A DNA stretch of 14,145 bases from Pseudomonadota bacterium (GCA_023433985.1 JAEYTN010000103.1:1-14145); one strand, 5' to 3'. Shown: positions 7,385-14,145, counted from the first letter of the stretch. Numbers and translations: made by a program. The notes: a model not told the origin generated them from the sequence alone.

Positions 7385-8737
7385 CTACACCAGCGCCTTG
7401 ATTTCCTTTTTCCGCCAGAAGCCCAGGTAGTAGATGGCCTGGAGGATCAGGAGGGCGGAGAAGCTCAGGCAGTAGCCGATCCAGACGCCGTCGAGGCCGA
7501 AGACGTTGCTGAGGATCAGCGCGGCCGGGATTTCGACGCCGACGATGGCGGCCAGCGAGAGCAGCATGGGGATCCAAACGTCGCCCGAGGCCCGCATCAC
7601 CGCCGAGAAGGTGGTGCCCCAGCCCGAGACGACGCAGCTCCACAGCACGATGTGCAGCAGTCGCTCCGCCACTTCGACCACGCCCTCGTCGGTGATGAAG
7701 GCGCGCACCAGGTACTCGGAGCCGACATAAGCCAGCGCCACCAGCCCACCGGTGATGATGAGGTTCATCAACAGCGCGGTGCGCGTCACCTTCTCCACCT
7801 CGTCGAAGCGTCGGGCGCCGATCGCCTGGGCGGCGAAGATCGAGGCGGCGATGGAAATCGACATGGCCGGGAACTGGATGTAGCTCAGCACCTGGTTCAC
7901 GGCGCCGAAAGCCGCCGTTGCGCTGACGCCGAAGCGGTTGACGATGCCGACGATGACAAGGCCCGAGATCGACGCCACGATCATGGCGATACCCGCCGGG
8001 ATGCCGAGCCGGAGGATGACGCCCAGCAGCTTGAAATCGACCTTGAGGTTGGCGATCAGCTCGGCGTCGGGCGCCATCGGGCTCCCCTTCCGGCGAAGCC
8101 AGAAGTAGAGGAACACCAGCACCACCATGAAGCCGGCGATGAAGGCCACCGCCGCTGCATTGACGCCCAGCTGCGGCAGCCCGAACCAGCCCTGGATCAG
8201 GGCAGGCGTGACCACCAGGCCAACCGCGATGGACAGGATCAGCGAGAAGAGCGGCGTGGTGGTGTCGCCGACGCCACGCAGCATCGAGGTGACGATGAGG
8301 AAGATGAAGAAGCCCGGCATGCCGATCAGAACAATCCGGCCGTAGCCGGCGGAGAGATCCAGCACCTCGGCAGGCGCACCGAGCAGGCTCATCAGTTCGC
8401 GCGAGAACAACGCGCCGATCACCGCGACCACGAGGCCCATGAGGAAGCCGACGGTGAGCGTGGTGCCTGTCACCTGCTTGATCTTGGTGATGTTCCTGGC
8501 GCCCCAGGCCTGCCCGATGAGGATGGCGGAGCCCGAGGCCAGGCCGATCACGAAGCTGATCAGCAGGAACATGACGGGGAAGAAGGTCGAGATGGCCGCG
8601 AGCGCATGCGTGCCGATCATCTGCCCGATATAGACCGAGTTGATGGTGCCCGAGAGGCTCTGCAGGATGTTGCTGAGCATCAAGGGCAAGAGGAAGACGA
8701 GGAAGCGCTGCCAAAGCGGGCGCGAGAAGTCGATCAT
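7385..8737 (-). CDS. MATE-family multidrug efflux transporter
   Basis: The 450-residue inner-membrane protein has about 12 hydrophobic helices in two similar halves, the expected size and topology for MATE exporters, which expel cationic drugs or metabolites in exchange for Na+ or H+. Family-typical segments include LPLMLSNILQSLSGTINSVYIGQMIG (18-43), the following FPV, GQAWGARN (75-82), SMLRGVGDTTTPL (about 151-163) and, in the second half, the matching AFGAVNQVLSYIQFPAMSIS and FSAVMRASGDVWIPM. The substrate cannot be told from sequence. The Shine-Dalgarno sequence is weak. It is divergent from azlC and convergent with the acetyltransferase gene, so it is probably transcribed alone. Confidence 0.93.
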   Translation of the reverse strand: MIDFSRPLWQRFLVFLLPLMLSNILQSLSGTINSVYIGQMIGTHALAAISTFFPVMFLLISFVIGLASGSAILIGQAWGARNITKIKQVTGTTLTVGFLMGLVVAVIGALFSRELMSLLGAPAEVLDLSAGYGRIVLIGMPGFFIFLIVTSMLRGVGDTTTPLFSLILSIAVGLVVTPALIQGWFGLPQLGVNAAAVAFIAGFMVVLVFLYFWLRRKGSPMAPDAELIANLKVDFKLLGVILRLGIPAGIAMIVASISGLVIVGIVNRFGVSATAAFGAVNQVLSYIQFPAMSISIAASIFAAQAIGARRFDEVEKVTRTALLMNLIITGGLVALAYVGSEYLVRAFITDEGVVEVAERLLHIVLWSCVVSGWGTTFSAVMRASGDVWIPMLLSLAAIVGVEIPAALILSNVFGLDGVWIGYCLSFSALLILQAIYYLGFWRKKEIKALV

Positions 8738-9003
8738 GATGGTAATTCCGTATCCCTGACTGTAACGGCGCCGACCCCGAGATCGCTGGAAGCCAGTGAG
8801 GCTGCCGGTCGGGCCACTTCACATCGCGACGGCGATGCTGGCGGGTCTGGGCACGGATGGGATTTGGCGCACGTCGCCTCAATACGCGCGGGCAGGTGTC
8901 CGGTCAACGGGGCTGCTAGTATCCTAATCATCGCGCGGGATGATGGATACGATCGTCAAAAGTCATCACCGCGGGCGATGCGGATCGGCTAGTGTCCGCC
9001 ACC
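8738..9003. other. Divergent intergenic region between MATE and azlC
   Basis: This 266-base region separates the two divergent genes. No convincing coding sequence is seen; readable frames lack ribosome sites and recognisable protein features. It holds a strong palindrome (8919-8950) and TAGTAT at 8917-8922, a possible -10 box toward azlC with no clear -35. Promoters for both genes are expected here. Confidence 0.6.
8919..8950. promoter_or_regulatory. Operator-like palindrome upstream of azlC
   Basis: GTATCC-TA-ATCATC (8919-8932) and GATGAT-GGATAC (8939-8950) are perfect reverse complements apart from a 2-base TA insertion in the left arm, separated by GCGCGG. It lies 54 bases before the azlC ATG, overlapping a possible -10 (TAGTAT). 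AzlCD exporters are often controlled by Lrp/AsnC-type regulators, but none is encoded here, so the binding protein is unknown. Confidence 0.5.
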
Positions 9004-9720
9004 ATGGATCAACGCGCTTCATCTGCCCGGAGCCAGTTCTGGCTCGGCGTCAGCATGTTCATTCCCGTCGCCATCTCCATCGCCAGCTATGGCGTGGTGT
9101 GGGGCGTGCTTGCCGGCCAGAAGGGGCTGGGCGTGCTCGAAGTGCTGCTGATGAGCGGGCTGGTATTCGCCGGCGCCAGCCAGTTCGTGGCGCTCGACAG
9201 CTGGACGCCGGGGGCGCTCCCGATCGTTTCGATCGTGGCGGCCACCGCGATCGTGAACCTGCGCATGGTGCTGATGTCGGCGACGCTCCGGCCACTGGTC
9301 TCGCACCTGCCGCTGCCGCAGGCGCTCGCCTCGATGTTCTTCGTCTCGGACGAGCAGTGGGCGATGGTGATGGCGGAGATGCGGAAGGGCGGCGGCAGCG
9401 TCGCCTTCCTCCTCGGTTGCGGCGTGCTGAGCTGGTTCAGCTGGACCGGCTCGACGCTGCTCGGGCGGGTGGTCGGGGCGTTCATCGACGATCCGGTGAA
9501 GTACGGGCTCGATTTCGCCTTCACCGCCACGTTCATCGCCCTGCTGCTCGGCATGTGGCGGGGGCGAGGCGACGTCGTACCGTGGCTGACTGGGGCGCTC
9601 GCGGCGCTGCTCACCGCCAGCCTGGTGGAAGGCAAGTGGTACATCATCGTCGGCGGCATCCTCGGCAGCCTCGCCGGAGCGCTGTTCGACCAGTGGAGGG
9701 GAAAGCGCCATGTCGCTTGA
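9004..9720 (+). CDS. azlC: AzlC-family branched-chain amino acid exporter, large subunit
   Basis: The 238-residue membrane protein matches AzlC, the large subunit of a two-part exporter for branched-chain amino acids and analogues. Typical segments are IPVAISIASYGVVWGVLAG (near the N-terminus), LMSGLVFAGASQFVAL, ATAIVNLRMVLMSATLRP and FFVSDEQWAMVM. Six or so transmembrane helices are visible. The ATG at 9004 was preferred; a GTG at 8992 in the same frame would add four residues, and neither has a good Shine-Dalgarno sequence. The end overlaps the start of azlD by 11 bases, so the two are translationally coupled and presumably form one transporter. Confidence 0.93.
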   Translation: MDQRASSARSQFWLGVSMFIPVAISIASYGVVWGVLAGQKGLGVLEVLLMSGLVFAGASQFVALDSWTPGALPIVSIVAATAIVNLRMVLMSATLRPLVSHLPLPQALASMFFVSDEQWAMVMAEMRKGGGSVAFLLGCGVLSWFSWTGSTLLGRVVGAFIDDPVKYGLDFAFTATFIALLLGMWRGRGDVVPWLTGALAALLTASLVEGKWYIIVGGILGSLAGALFDQWRGKRHVA

Positions 9721-10042
9721 GGCGCTGATCACCACCCTGGGCATGGCGGCCGTGACTTTCGCCATCCGTGCCGCCGGGCTGCTGCTTGCCAATCGGCTGC
9801 CGTCGCAGGGATTTGTCGCCAACTGGATGAAGCATGTGCCGGGGGCGGTGCTCGCCGCGCTGGTCGCGCCGGCGGTGCTGGCGGTGGCGCCGGGGCGCAG
9901 TCTTGCCGAAGCGTTCATGCCGGCGGAGACGGCGGCGGCGGTAGTCGTCGCGATCATCTACTTCGCCACGCGCAACCTGTTCGCGGCGATGGCGGGCGGG
10001 GTGGTGGCGGTGTTCGTCATGCGCATGTGGCTCGGGGCCTGA
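9710..10042 (+). CDS. azlD: AzlD-family branched-chain amino acid exporter, small subunit
   Basis: The 110-residue protein has three to four transmembrane segments and the AzlD pattern: FAIRAAGLLLANRLP near 17-31, WMKHVPGAVLAALVAPAVL at 39-57 and the C-terminal ATRNLFAAMAGGVVAVFVMR. AzlD partners AzlC for export. The ATG lies inside the end of azlC (11-base overlap, different frame), with AGGGGAAAG just upstream as ribosome site. Size and position are exactly those expected for this pair. Confidence 0.93.
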   Translation: MSLEALITTLGMAAVTFAIRAAGLLLANRLPSQGFVANWMKHVPGAVLAALVAPAVLAVAPGRSLAEAFMPAETAAAVVVAIIYFATRNLFAAMAGGVVAVFVMRMWLGA

Positions 10043-10045
10043 CCG

Positions 10046-10071
10046 GGAACGCGCTCCGGGCTTCCGCCGTT
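10046..10071 (+). promoter_or_regulatory. EcfG (general stress sigma factor) promoter
   Basis: GGAAC at 10046-10050 and CGTT at 10068-10071 are separated by exactly 17 bases, a perfect match to the alphaproteobacterial EcfG/RpoE2 consensus GGAAC-N16/17-CGTT. The predicted start of transcription, near 10078, is about 47 bases ahead of the stress-type gene at 10125. The elements are seen directly; use by EcfG is inferred from the known consensus. Confidence 0.75.
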
Positions 10072-10124
10072 GATCGTGCGGAGGCGTGCCGTCCGGTACG
10101 CCCACTATCGTTTCGGAGGTCACG

Positions 10125-10724
10125 ATGCAGACCATCACCGGACTGTTCGACACCTATGAGCATGCGCGCCAGGCGGTGCACTCGCTGCACGAGGCCGGCG
10201 TTCGCCGCGCCGATATCAGCCTCGTTTCGCGCACCGCCGACGACGTGCCGCCCGACGAAATCGGCGAGGGCGCGACGGCGGGCGCCGAGATCGGCGCGGG
10301 CCTCGGCGCGGCGGGCGGGTTGCTGGCCGGCCTCGGCATCGTCGCTATTCCGGGCCTGGGGCCGGTGGTGGCCGGTGGCTGGCTGTTCGCGACGGCGATC
10401 GGGGCCATGGCGGGTGCCGGTGTCGGCGCCGCAACCGGCAGTCTGGTCGGCGCACTGACCCGGGCGGGCATCCCCGAGACCGATGCCCATGTGATGGCGG
10501 AGAGCGTGCGGCGTGGTGGCGCAATCGTCTCGGCGCGCGTCGACGAGGCCCATGCCGAGGCGGCCGCGGCGATCCTCCGCCACGCGACCGGCGCCGATAT
10601 TGCCAGCCGCCGTGACGCCTACGAGCGGGAAGGTTGGCGCGAGTTCCGGGAAGAGCAGGAGCTCGACCTCGAGACGGCCACACGGCCTACGGATCGCTAC
10701 CCGACGGTGCCGCCGCTGGTGTGA
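10125..10724 (+). CDS. Glycine-zipper general-stress-type membrane protein
   Basis: The 199-residue protein starts with a small alpha/beta segment (TGLFDTYEHARQAVHSLHEAGV...ISLVSR, about 4-36) resembling the general stress protein 17M/YflT-type domain. A central glycine- and alanine-rich hydrophobic stretch follows (about 51-110; GAGLGAAGG, GIVAIPGLGPVVAGG, GAMAGAGVGAATG) that looks like a glycine-zipper hairpin. A second soluble segment (113-160; GIPETDAHVMAESVRRGGAIVSARV) and a charged tail end the protein. The ATG at 10125 has GGAGG seven bases upstream; an earlier in-frame ATG at 10086 has none. The EcfG promoter supports a role in the general stress response. The molecular function is unknown. 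Confidence 0.85.
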   Translation: MQTITGLFDTYEHARQAVHSLHEAGVRRADISLVSRTADDVPPDEIGEGATAGAEIGAGLGAAGGLLAGLGIVAIPGLGPVVAGGWLFATAIGAMAGAGVGAATGSLVGALTRAGIPETDAHVMAESVRRGGAIVSARVDEAHAEAAAAILRHATGADIASRRDAYEREGWREFREEQELDLETATRPTDRYPTVPPLV

Positions 10725-10749
10725 GCGGTTGCGCCGCTGCCTCCGGCGG

Positions 10750-11319
10750 CTAGGCCACCTTGTACTGGGCGGCGTGGAGACCGACGTAGTAGCTCAGGTC
10801 TTCGTTGGCGAGGCCGAGGCCTTCCATGACGGCGGTCATGAAGGCGACCTGACTGGTGCCGGCGGCGGTGACGATGCGGTGGTCGGTAACGGCTGCAGGC
10901 GTGTCGCGGTAGTGGGCGCTGCCCTTGTAGCCGGTAGGGTCGAGGTAGCCCGCCCCGTTCGAGGTGTGGCGCAGGTCGTCGAGTATGCCAGCTTTCGCGG
11001 CCGCCCACGTGCCGTCGCAGATGAGGCCGAGCAGGACGCCGGCATCCCTGGTTGCCTGCAGCAGCGGGGCAATGTCGGGCGGGGTTGCCGCCTGCCACGC
11101 CTCGCCGCCGCAGACGATCACGGCGTCGAAATCGCCGGGCTTCACATCCTCCGCCGCCATGTCGGGCGTCACCCGCATGCCGCCCGCCGAGGTCACCGGC
11201 GCGCCGCCCGGGGTCGCGTAGTTCGTTTCCACCTTGTAGTAACTATGGGCGACGGCGTTCAGCAGCGTCGTCTCCCAGTCGGCGAAGCCTTCGGTGAGAA
11301 TGGTCACGATGCGAGTCAT
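10750..11319 (-). CDS. DJ-1/PfpI-family protein (class I glutamine amidotransferase-like)
   Basis: The 189-residue protein has the DJ-1/PfpI fold. E16 (GFADWE) and the nucleophile-elbow cysteine C101 (GLICDGTWAAAKAG) form the usual active-site pair, and AVIVCGGEAW (66-75) and RIVTAAGTSQVAFMTAVME (148-166) are typical core strands and helices. Family members include proteases, glyoxalase/deglycase-type enzymes and chaperones; this subgroup cannot be resolved by eye. The ATG at 11319 has AAAGGAG eight bases upstream; the frame stays open further upstream but that part is only the antisense of the neighbouring gene. It is divergent from the WYL-domain regulator with a 72-base gap, suggesting local regulation. 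Confidence 0.9.
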   Translation of the reverse strand: MTRIVTILTEGFADWETTLLNAVAHSYYKVETNYATPGGAPVTSAGGMRVTPDMAAEDVKPGDFDAVIVCGGEAWQAATPPDIAPLLQATRDAGVLLGLICDGTWAAAKAGILDDLRHTSNGAGYLDPTGYKGSAHYRDTPAAVTDHRIVTAAGTSQVAFMTAVMEGLGLANEDLSYYVGLHAAQYKVA

Positions 11320-11365
11320 TTCGTTGCTCCTTTGTCGATGGCCCGAGCCTAGCGAAGGGCAGCAC

Positions 11366-11378
11366 CTGATTTTGTCAG
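11366..11378. promoter_or_regulatory. Candidate operator between DJ-1 gene and WYL regulator
   Basis: CTGA-TTTTG-TCAG is a small perfect inverted repeat in the 72-base divergent region, 14 bases before the regulator start. It is flanked by a repeated GCGAAGGGC/GGGCGAAGC. A binding site for the adjacent WYL-domain protein is plausible but the motif is short. Confidence 0.3.
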
Positions 11379-11391
11379 CAGGGCGAAGCTG

Positions 11392-12087
11392 ATGGCCAGG
11401 CGCTCCGAACGGCTGCTCGAGCTGCTGCAGGCGCTGCGGCGCCGGCGCATGCCGGTGAGCGGGCAGGTGCTGGCCGAGGAGATGGGCGTGTCGCTCCGTT
11501 CGCTGTATCGCGACATCGCGACGCTGAAATCGATGGGCGCAGCGATCGACGGCGAGGCCGGGCTCGGCTTCCAGTTGCGCGCCGAGCACTTCCTGCCGCC
11601 GCTGATGTTCACCGACGAGGAACTCGAGGCGGTGGTGCTGGGACTGCGCGGCCTGATCTACGGACCGGACGGCGAGATGGCGGCGACTGCCCGTGACGCC
11701 TCGGCAAAGATCGCCGCGGTGCTGCCGGGGGAACGGCGCGACGAGATGGAGACGATCGGCCTGTTCGTCATCCCCCGCTCGGGCGAAACGCCGGAGAGCC
11801 GGATCCTCGGGCCGCTGCGCCGGGCGCTGCGGGAGGAGCGGCAGGTCTGGCTCGGATATCGGGACAAGTCGGGCGCCCTCAGCGAGCGGACGATCTGGCC
11901 GGTGGCGCTCGGGTATTTCGAGAACCACCAGACACTGGTCGCCTGGTGCACGCTGCGCAACGACTACCGGAGCTTCCGGGTCGACGGGATGCAGGCGGTG
12001 GAGTTGCTGGAGGCCAGGCTGCCTGAGCCGCGGCGCACGCTGTTCCATCGCTGGTCGCAGGCGCGCCGGATGCCGAGCCTTACCTGA
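11392..12087 (+). CDS. YafY-type HTH/WYL-domain transcriptional regulator
   Basis: The 231-residue protein has an N-terminal HTH_11 winged helix (about 5-58; RLLELLQALRRRR, then VLAEEMGVSLRSLYRDIATL) and a WYL-type domain (about 137-215; LRRALREERQVWLGYRDKSG, IWPVALGYFENHQTLVAWC, and RSFRVDGM). WYL domains bind ligands and tune DNA-binding activity. Single-HTH proteins of this size are usually local regulators. The divergent DJ-1-family gene 72 bases away is the likely target, possibly along with the regulator's own gene. The ATG is supported by the conserved RRSERL opening, although the ribosome site (AGGGCG) is modest. Confidence 0.9.
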   Translation: MARRSERLLELLQALRRRRMPVSGQVLAEEMGVSLRSLYRDIATLKSMGAAIDGEAGLGFQLRAEHFLPPLMFTDEELEAVVLGLRGLIYGPDGEMAATARDASAKIAAVLPGERRDEMETIGLFVIPRSGETPESRILGPLRRALREERQVWLGYRDKSGALSERTIWPVALGYFENHQTLVAWCTLRNDYRSFRVDGMQAVELLEARLPEPRRTLFHRWSQARRMPSLT

Positions 12088-12134
12088 GCGGCGCACGCAA
12101 GGTTCAAAATCGTTTGACCGGGCGCCCTCCGCCG

Positions 12135-12162
12135 TTGAGCGATGCGGAACGCGTTGCTAGAA
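12135..12162 (+). promoter_or_regulatory. Possible promoter of the carboxypeptidase gene
   Basis: TTGAGC (12135-12140) and CTAGAA (12157-12162) are spaced 16 bases, a loose match to housekeeping alphaproteobacterial promoters. Transcription would begin near 12169, which would exclude the ATG at 12142 as start codon. The -10 match is poor. Confidence 0.25.
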
Positions 12163-12204
12163 GCATGCCGCTCCCTGTCCATCGCCTTCGGAGGCGCCTT
12201 GTCC

Positions 12205-13269
12205 GTGCCGTTCAGCCGGCGTCTCGCCGCCCTCTTGGTCGCCATCCTCGCGATTTTCGCCACCTGGCCGGCCTTCGCCAATCCGCGCCTGCTGGTCGAC
12301 ATGGATACGGGCGAAGTGCTGTATGCCGAGGAGGCGGGCCAGCCCTGGCATCCTGCTTCTCTCACCAAGCTGATGACCGCCTACATGGCCTTTGCGGCGG
12401 TGAAGGCCGGACGCATCGAGCTCGACAAGCCGATCAAGATTTCGCGCGAGGCGTGGAACCAGGCGCCCTCCAAGTCCGGACTGAAGGTGGGCTCCTCGAT
12501 CACGCTGCGCGACGCGCTCTACGTGCTGGTGGTGAAATCCGCCAACGACATCGCCGTGGCAATTGCCGAGGCGGTGTCGGGCAGCGAGGATGCGTTCGTG
12601 GCCGAGATGAACCAGATGGCGAAGGCCATGGGGCTGAGCGCCACAAACTTCGTCGATCCCAACGGCCTGCATGCCGACGGGCAGGTCACCTCGGCACGCG
12701 ACCTCGCCATGCTGGCGCTCTACATCCACCGCGACTACCCCCAGTATCTCGACATGTTCTCGACCGAGAAAGTGCGGCTGGGCAAGGCGAGCCTCGAGAC
12801 CAATAACGGGCTGCTGGAGCACTTCGCCGGCACCACCGGCATGAAGACCGGGTACATCTGCGCCTCCGGCCTCAACATCGTTGCCACCGTGCGGCGTGAC
12901 GGGCGCAACCTGCTCGCTGTCGTGCTCGGGGGCTCGTCGGCGCGCGAGCGCAACGAAATGGCGGCCGAGCTGGTGCTGAAGGGGCTCGCCGGATCGGTGT
13001 CCGGGACCGGCAAAAGCGTCGTGGCGCTCGAGAACATCGACGCCGAGCCGGTCAACATGCGCGCCAATATTTGCGGCAAGCAGGCCAAGAAATACATCGC
13101 CGAGCGCGAAGCCGCCTTCCCGATGGGCCTCAAGGGCCAGCCGAGCTACCTCACCGACGAGATCGACGGGGTGGTGTACGAGGCGACGGACCTCGGCGTG
13201 ATCGTGGACATTCCCCTGCCTCGCCCGCGCCCGAGCTGGGCGCCGGCTGCGGTGGCGATCGCGGAGTAG
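12205..13269 (+). CDS. D-alanyl-D-alanine carboxypeptidase (DacF/PBP5-like, S11 family)
   Basis: This periplasmic penicillin-binding protein trims the terminal D-Ala of peptidoglycan stem peptides. Counting from the GTG at 12205, the active-site motifs are SLTK (residues 52-55), SAN (112-114) and KTG (214-216), all intact and correctly spaced. The start gives 354 residues with a normal signal peptide (FSRRLAALLVAILAIF...PAFA before NPRL). GGAGG at 12190-12194 lies 10 bases before this GTG; a TTG at 12199 is 4 bases from it and is also possible. An in-frame ATG at 12142 would add 21 residues but lacks a ribosome site. The C-terminal part after residue 280 is not a clear PBP5 C-terminal domain. 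It ends 9 bases from the convergent TusA-type gene. Confidence 0.93.
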   Translation: MPFSRRLAALLVAILAIFATWPAFANPRLLVDMDTGEVLYAEEAGQPWHPASLTKLMTAYMAFAAVKAGRIELDKPIKISREAWNQAPSKSGLKVGSSITLRDALYVLVVKSANDIAVAIAEAVSGSEDAFVAEMNQMAKAMGLSATNFVDPNGLHADGQVTSARDLAMLALYIHRDYPQYLDMFSTEKVRLGKASLETNNGLLEHFAGTTGMKTGYICASGLNIVATVRRDGRNLLAVVLGGSSARERNEMAAELVLKGLAGSVSGTGKSVVALENIDAEPVNMRANICGKQAKKYIAEREAAFPMGLKGQPSYLTDEIDGVVYEATDLGVIVDIPLPRPRPSWAPAAVAIAE

Positions 13270-13278
13270 GGCGGGGCA

Positions 13279-13500
13279 TCAGGCCTTCGTAACCTCGAAC
13301 CGCAGCACATCCCCCTCCGTGCTCACGTCGCACGTATGCCCGTGCTGGCGGCAGTAGAGCGGGATGTCGATCTTGGCCATGGGGTCGGTGGCGAGGACCA
13401 CCAGGACCGTGGCGGGGGCGGCCGCCTCGATGCGCTTTTCGAGCTTCAGGACGGGCAGGGGGCATTTCAGCCCCCTGCAGTCGATGATCTCACGGGGCAA
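13279..13500 (-). CDS. TusA-family sulfur-carrier-type protein
   Basis: The 73-residue protein is a complete TusA/SirA domain: DCRGLKCPLPVLKLEKRI at 7-24 with the persulfide-carrying cysteine C13 in the CPLP motif, then VLVVLATDPMAKIDIPLYCRQHGH and a C-terminal FEVTKA. Such proteins pass sulfur in tRNA thiolation, molybdenum cofactor work or sulfur metabolism; the partner here is unknown. No ATG or GTG occurs in frame near the domain start, so a TTG at 13500 is the likely start. It overlaps the lipoprotein gene's stop by 11 bases, implying translational coupling. The frame is open further upstream, but that part is a shadow of the lipoprotein gene. Confidence 0.88.
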   Translation of the reverse strand: MPREIIDCRGLKCPLPVLKLEKRIEAAAPATVLVVLATDPMAKIDIPLYCRQHGHTCDVSTEGDVLRFEVTKA

Positions 13501-13957
13501 GCACGAGCACCCAGTAGACGCCGTTCTGCGAGGCGGGCTCGTAGACCACGCCGAGGCCGGCACGGCCGACGCCCGGGGTGGCAAGGGCCGCCGCATCGGT
13601 CGGGACGGCGCGCCAGCCCGAGAACACTTCGGCGAAGGTGGGGTAGCCAGCGGACAGCCGCATGACGGTGGCGCCGGGCGGCAGCAGCGGCTGGGCGCCG
13701 GTCTTGGCATAGTTCTGCGCCAGCGCCTGGGCGGTGGAGTCGAGCACGGTGTCGCCGCGCACGTCGGGCGCGCCGTTCTGGCGGCGGTAATCGTTGAGCA
13801 GGAACAGTGCCTCGACCCGGTTGAGCTGGGCGCCCGGCCGGTTCATCGGCGTGGTCAGCCCCTCGGACAGCGGCGCGCCGCCGCCCATCGAGCAGGCGGC
13901 CAGCGCCACGGCGAGACCGGCAGCGAGGGCGAGGCGAAAGAGGTGTCGTGCGGTCAT
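13490..13957 (-). CDS. CAP-domain (SCP/PR-1-like) lipoprotein
   Basis: The 155-residue protein has a lipoprotein signal peptide with lipobox LAAC (19-22), so it should be lipidated at C22 and anchored in a membrane. Residues about 46-154 resemble a CAP domain: ALFLLNDYRRQNGAP, then LDSTAQALAQNYAKTG, and a closing GLGVVYE...GVYWVLVLA strand pair. The histidine expected in the second helix is Y83, and the later GEN and S-P-G-H-R motifs are absent, so the usual CAP cavity residues are missing and a metal-dependent activity is doubtful. AAGGA six bases upstream supports the ATG. It is the first gene of a two-gene unit with the TusA-type gene. Confidence 0.85.
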   Translation of the reverse strand: MTARHLFRLALAAGLAVALAACSMGGGAPLSEGLTTPMNRPGAQLNRVEALFLLNDYRRQNGAPDVRGDTVLDSTAQALAQNYAKTGAQPLLPPGATVMRLSAGYPTFAEVFSGWRAVPTDAAALATPGVGRAGLGVVYEPASQNGVYWVLVLAP

Positions 13958-13999
13958 GGGGTATCCTTCGGGTGTTGCCGGGCCCGTGCAAAGCTGCGC

Positions 14000-14076
14000 T
14001 GGTGACCCCGACGCGATTCGAACGCGTGACCCCAGGATTAGGAATCCTGTGCTCTATCCTGCTGAGCTACGGGGTC
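14000..14076 (-). tRNA. tRNA-Arg (anticodon CCU)
   Basis: The minus strand folds as a full cloverleaf: acceptor GACCCCG pairing CGGGGTC, D arm GCTC..GAGC, anticodon stem CAGGA/TCCTG with loop TTCCTAA (anticodon CCT), T arm with GTTCGAATC, discriminator A and an encoded CCA (plus strand TGG at 14000-14002). It reads the rare arginine codon AGG. The gene is intact. The 69 bases upstream to the window edge hold no recognised gene. Confidence 0.95.
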
Positions 14077-14145
14077 TCCAGGCGGCTTCGCAATAGCAAA
14101 TGAACGCCGACAATTAAACCCTTCGCTCAGAGCATGGCCATGCGC

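Noticed and set aside
6294..8992. An 862-codon minus frame and a 446-codon plus frame across the MATE gene
   Set aside because: Both cross a well-supported 12-helix MATE gene and an intergenic repeat, and show only arginine/histidine/aspartate-rich sequence without domains.
10733..10750. Hairpin GCCGC...GCGGC between the convergent stress and DJ-1 genes
   Set aside because: It is a short stem with no T-run; in DNA this GC-rich such pairings arise by chance.
11320..12096. Upstream extension of the DJ-1 gene's open frame to 12096
   Set aside because: The extension is antisense to the WYL regulator; a good Shine-Dalgarno sequence and the normal family start occur at 11319.
13958..14145. tRNA-Arg as an integration site for a mobile element
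   Set aside because: No integrase, no repeated tRNA 3' end and no foreign-looking genes were seen on the visible side.

Overview
The window is GC-rich chromosomal DNA that looks like an alphaproteobacterium of the Hyphomicrobiales, most like Devosia or a relative. This placement is inference from gene types and style, not from a search. Supporting signs are the high GC content, a perfect-consensus EcfG-type general-stress promoter, a mosaic intergenic repeat of the kind common in rhizobial genomes, and a DacF-like carboxypeptidase. Coding density is high. No prophage, insertion sequence, integrase or CRISPR array was seen, and no gene-free stretch exceeds about 270 bases.

Layout. (1) 1-5303, minus strand: a 7TMR-DISM-type sensor kinase and an OmpR-type regulator overlap by 7 bases. 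After a 193-base gap comes the first 843 codons of a giant glycine-rich surface protein, which runs off the left edge. (2) 5351-7169, plus strand: hypoxanthine phosphoribosyltransferase, then an HxlR-type repressor whose stop codon overlaps the start of an AAC(3)-type aminoglycoside acetyltransferase (GTGA overlap). A strong operator-like palindrome lies in front of this pair. (3) 7170-7384: an inverted-repeat intergenic element. (4) 7385-10042: a MATE exporter (minus) divergent from an azlC-azlD branched-chain amino acid exporter (plus), with a palindrome in the shared upstream region. (5) 10046-10724: an EcfG-type promoter driving a small glycine-zipper stress-type membrane protein. (6) 10750-12087: a DJ-1/PfpI-family protein divergent from a WYL-domain regulator. 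(7) 12205-13269: a D-Ala-D-Ala carboxypeptidase. (8) 13279-13957, minus: a CAP-like lipoprotein translationally overlapped with a TusA-type protein. (9) 14000-14076, minus: tRNA-Arg(CCU) with an encoded CCA end.

How the parts fit. Three units look locally regulated: kinase/regulator with the surface protein, HxlR with the acetyltransferase, and WYL regulator with the DJ-1 protein. The most unusual object is the surface protein. It has two Pmp-like (GGA[I/V]...FxxN) beta-helix segments about 660 residues apart, five copies of a 50-65 residue beta-strand module, and two PGRS-like glycine blocks split by a helical insert. No clearly new enzymatic or defence system is visible; the best candidates for follow-up are the surface protein with its two-component pair, and the AAC(3)-HxlR operon.
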